From: Spirochaetales bacterium
GTDB taxonomy: Bacteria > Spirochaetota > Spirochaetia > DAHUYW01
Direction: 5' to 3'
Assembly (NCBI GenBank): GCA_027306915.1
Contig: DAHUYW010000017.1
Location: 1-64,000, forward strand
Length of the DNA: 64,000 nt
The translations under genes were made by a program, and so were the position numbers. Of the stretch, positions 63,330 to 64,000 are shown piece by piece. The notes under the pieces are model-generated. The model ran no database searches. It was given only the letters and a program-made list of their open reading frames with translations, and had not been told where the DNA came from. Each line of letters begins with the position of its first letter. Position 1 is the first letter of the stretch.

Positions 63330-63888
63330 CCATTCGGGCGAGAGTGCGTCGGGCGCGCCGGGAAAGGAGGCGGGAGGATCGTCGGCGGCGGGCCGGATCG
63401 CGCGGAGCGCCCCTGCCTGGCTCGGGCTCGCCATGCGGCTGGCCGCCGCCGCGATCTGGCTGGTCGCGGGGATCGCGAAGCTTCCTGCGATCGAGAGCTT
63501 TCGGATTGAGGTCGAGCGCTACCTTATCCTTCCGAATGCCCTGAGCATCCCCTTCGCCTACGTGCTCCCCTTCTTCGAGATCGGCCTCGGGCTCTACCTC
63601 GCGGTGGGGCTCTTTGTCCGAGGATCGGGGTTTGTCGGCACTCTTCTCATGGCCGTCTTCATTGCCGCTCAGATCCAGGCCTGGGCGCGGGGACTCTCGA
63701 TCGACTGCGGCTGCTTCGGATCGCTCGCGCAGTCGCGGGTGGGCCTCGCGACGGTGGCGCGCGACTTCGCACTCGGGATCCCAACCTTCATCATGCTCGC
63801 GCGGCCGGCGCGGCTCCTTTCCCTGGACAAGCTTCTCTTTCACCGGGAGGATGGCTTTGCCGGAGCTCGGAATAGCGGGCGCGTGTAG
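63313..63888 (+). CDS. MauE/DoxX-type membrane protein
   Basis: 191 residues from ATG 63313. Four hydrophobic helices; a long polar N-terminus of about 30 residues; SIDCGCFGSLAQSRVG is the MauE-type cysteine motif. MauE-like proteins work with periplasmic thioredoxins, and the overlap with the TlpA-like gene fits a DsbB- or vitamin-K-reductase-like redox pair. Confidence 0.8.
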   Translation: MQRERSHSGESASGAPGKEAGGSSAAGRIARSAPAWLGLAMRLAAAAIWLVAGIAKLPAIESFRIEVERYLILPNALSIPFAYVLPFFEIGLGLYLAVGLFVRGSGFVGTLLMAVFIAAQIQAWARGLSIDCGCFGSLAQSRVGLATVARDFALGIPTFIMLARPARLLSLDKLLFHREDGFAGARNSGRV

Positions 63889-63901
63889 CCCGGGCTTTTT
63901 T
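63876..63901 (+). terminator. Rho-independent terminator
   Basis: CGGGC (63876-63880), 7-base loop, GCCCG (63888-63892), then GGC and a run of six T. The left arm is inside the last codons of the membrane-protein gene. Short stem but good U-run. Confidence 0.5.
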
Positions 63902-63922
63902 GTACGGTGGAGCTTCGCCGTG

Positions 63923-63978
63923 TTGCCTCATCCAAAAATCTAAGCGAACAGGGGAGTTTGCCTCACCGAGAAATCTAA
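63923..63978. repeat. Start of a 35-bp tandem repeat at the window edge
   Basis: TTGCCTCA at 63923 and 63958 begins two 21-bp copies (63923-63943 and 63958-63978) that agree at 18 positions and share AAATCTAA at the end, with 14 bases between. A third, weaker copy may begin at about 63991 (CCTCCTCG). The array probably continues beyond the window. Confidence 0.4.
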
Positions 63979-64000
63979 CCCGAAGAGCTGGCCTCCTCGT

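Noticed and set aside
63923..63978. CRISPR array at the right edge
   Set aside because: The repeats are imperfect, only 21 bp with 14-bp spacing, and there is no cas gene nearby.

Overview
The window is GC-rich (clearly above 60% by eye) and densely coded. It is probably a chromosomal segment of a GC-rich spirochaete or close relative. The main support is the run folP-cdaA-cdaR-acpS-DUF2225-truA-UDG-priA-def-fmt-PASTA (34.0-44.1 kb), which resembles the order known from Borrelia and Treponema, plus a FabV/Ter-type enoyl reductase like the well-known Treponema denticola enzyme. The taxon is inferred; no rRNA or other marker is present.

Layout. 1-0.8 kb: two frame-broken genes. 0.9-7.2 kb: an accessory redox/hydrolase group: a ferredoxin-like aldo/keto reductase facing, across a GTAACG-repeat operator, an NmrA-like protein, a metallo-beta-lactamase-fold hydrolase, an FMN split-barrel protein, two tandem alpha/beta hydrolases (the first without its catalytic serine) and a Sel1 lipoprotein. 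7.4-17.5 kb: a SARP-type ATPase/TPR regulator, a 4HBT thioesterase, a second copy of the GTAACG operator with no intact target, a 1491-residue 2-hydroxyacyl-CoA-dehydratase activase-like protein and a small membrane protein. 17.7-18.3 kb: degraded small genes. 18.6-19.4 kb: a TPR protein followed by a tandem array of covarying hairpins.

19.5-34.0 kb: a same-strand central-metabolism block: a divergent malate dehydrogenase paralog, mdh, sdhAB (no sdhCD), sucCD, sucA-sucB-lpd, gltA and fabV. Together these encode most of the 2-oxoglutarate-to-oxaloacetate half of an oxidative TCA cycle; aconitase, isocitrate dehydrogenase, fumarase and the succinate dehydrogenase membrane anchor are absent. It runs into the folate, c-di-AMP, CoA-transfer, tRNA-modification, replication-restart and translation-initiation block, with many overlapping reading frames, up to 44.1 kb. 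At def/fmt the expected ATGA junction reads ATTA.

44.2-49.3 kb: tRNA-Gly(CCC), a PAS histidine kinase and a PAS/GAF/HD-GYP protein. 49.4-55.7 kb: a carbohydrate cluster: dhaL, dhaK, an RpiB-family isomerase and a beta-hydroxyacid dehydrogenase in one operon, then a propeller-like protein, an SDR, and a zinc alcohol dehydrogenase broken by an in-frame TAG. 55.8-60.4 kb: moxR-DUF58-transglutaminase operon. 60.5-63.9 kb: psuK-psuG, then a TlpA-like thioredoxin and a MauE/DoxX membrane protein. The last 80 bases begin a 35-bp tandem repeat.

I see no insertion sequence, phage, CRISPR array or defence system. The best candidates for something new are the duplicated GTAACG operator and the hairpin-repeat array. 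Several small genes carry single-base interruptions; sequence error cannot be separated from real decay without reads.
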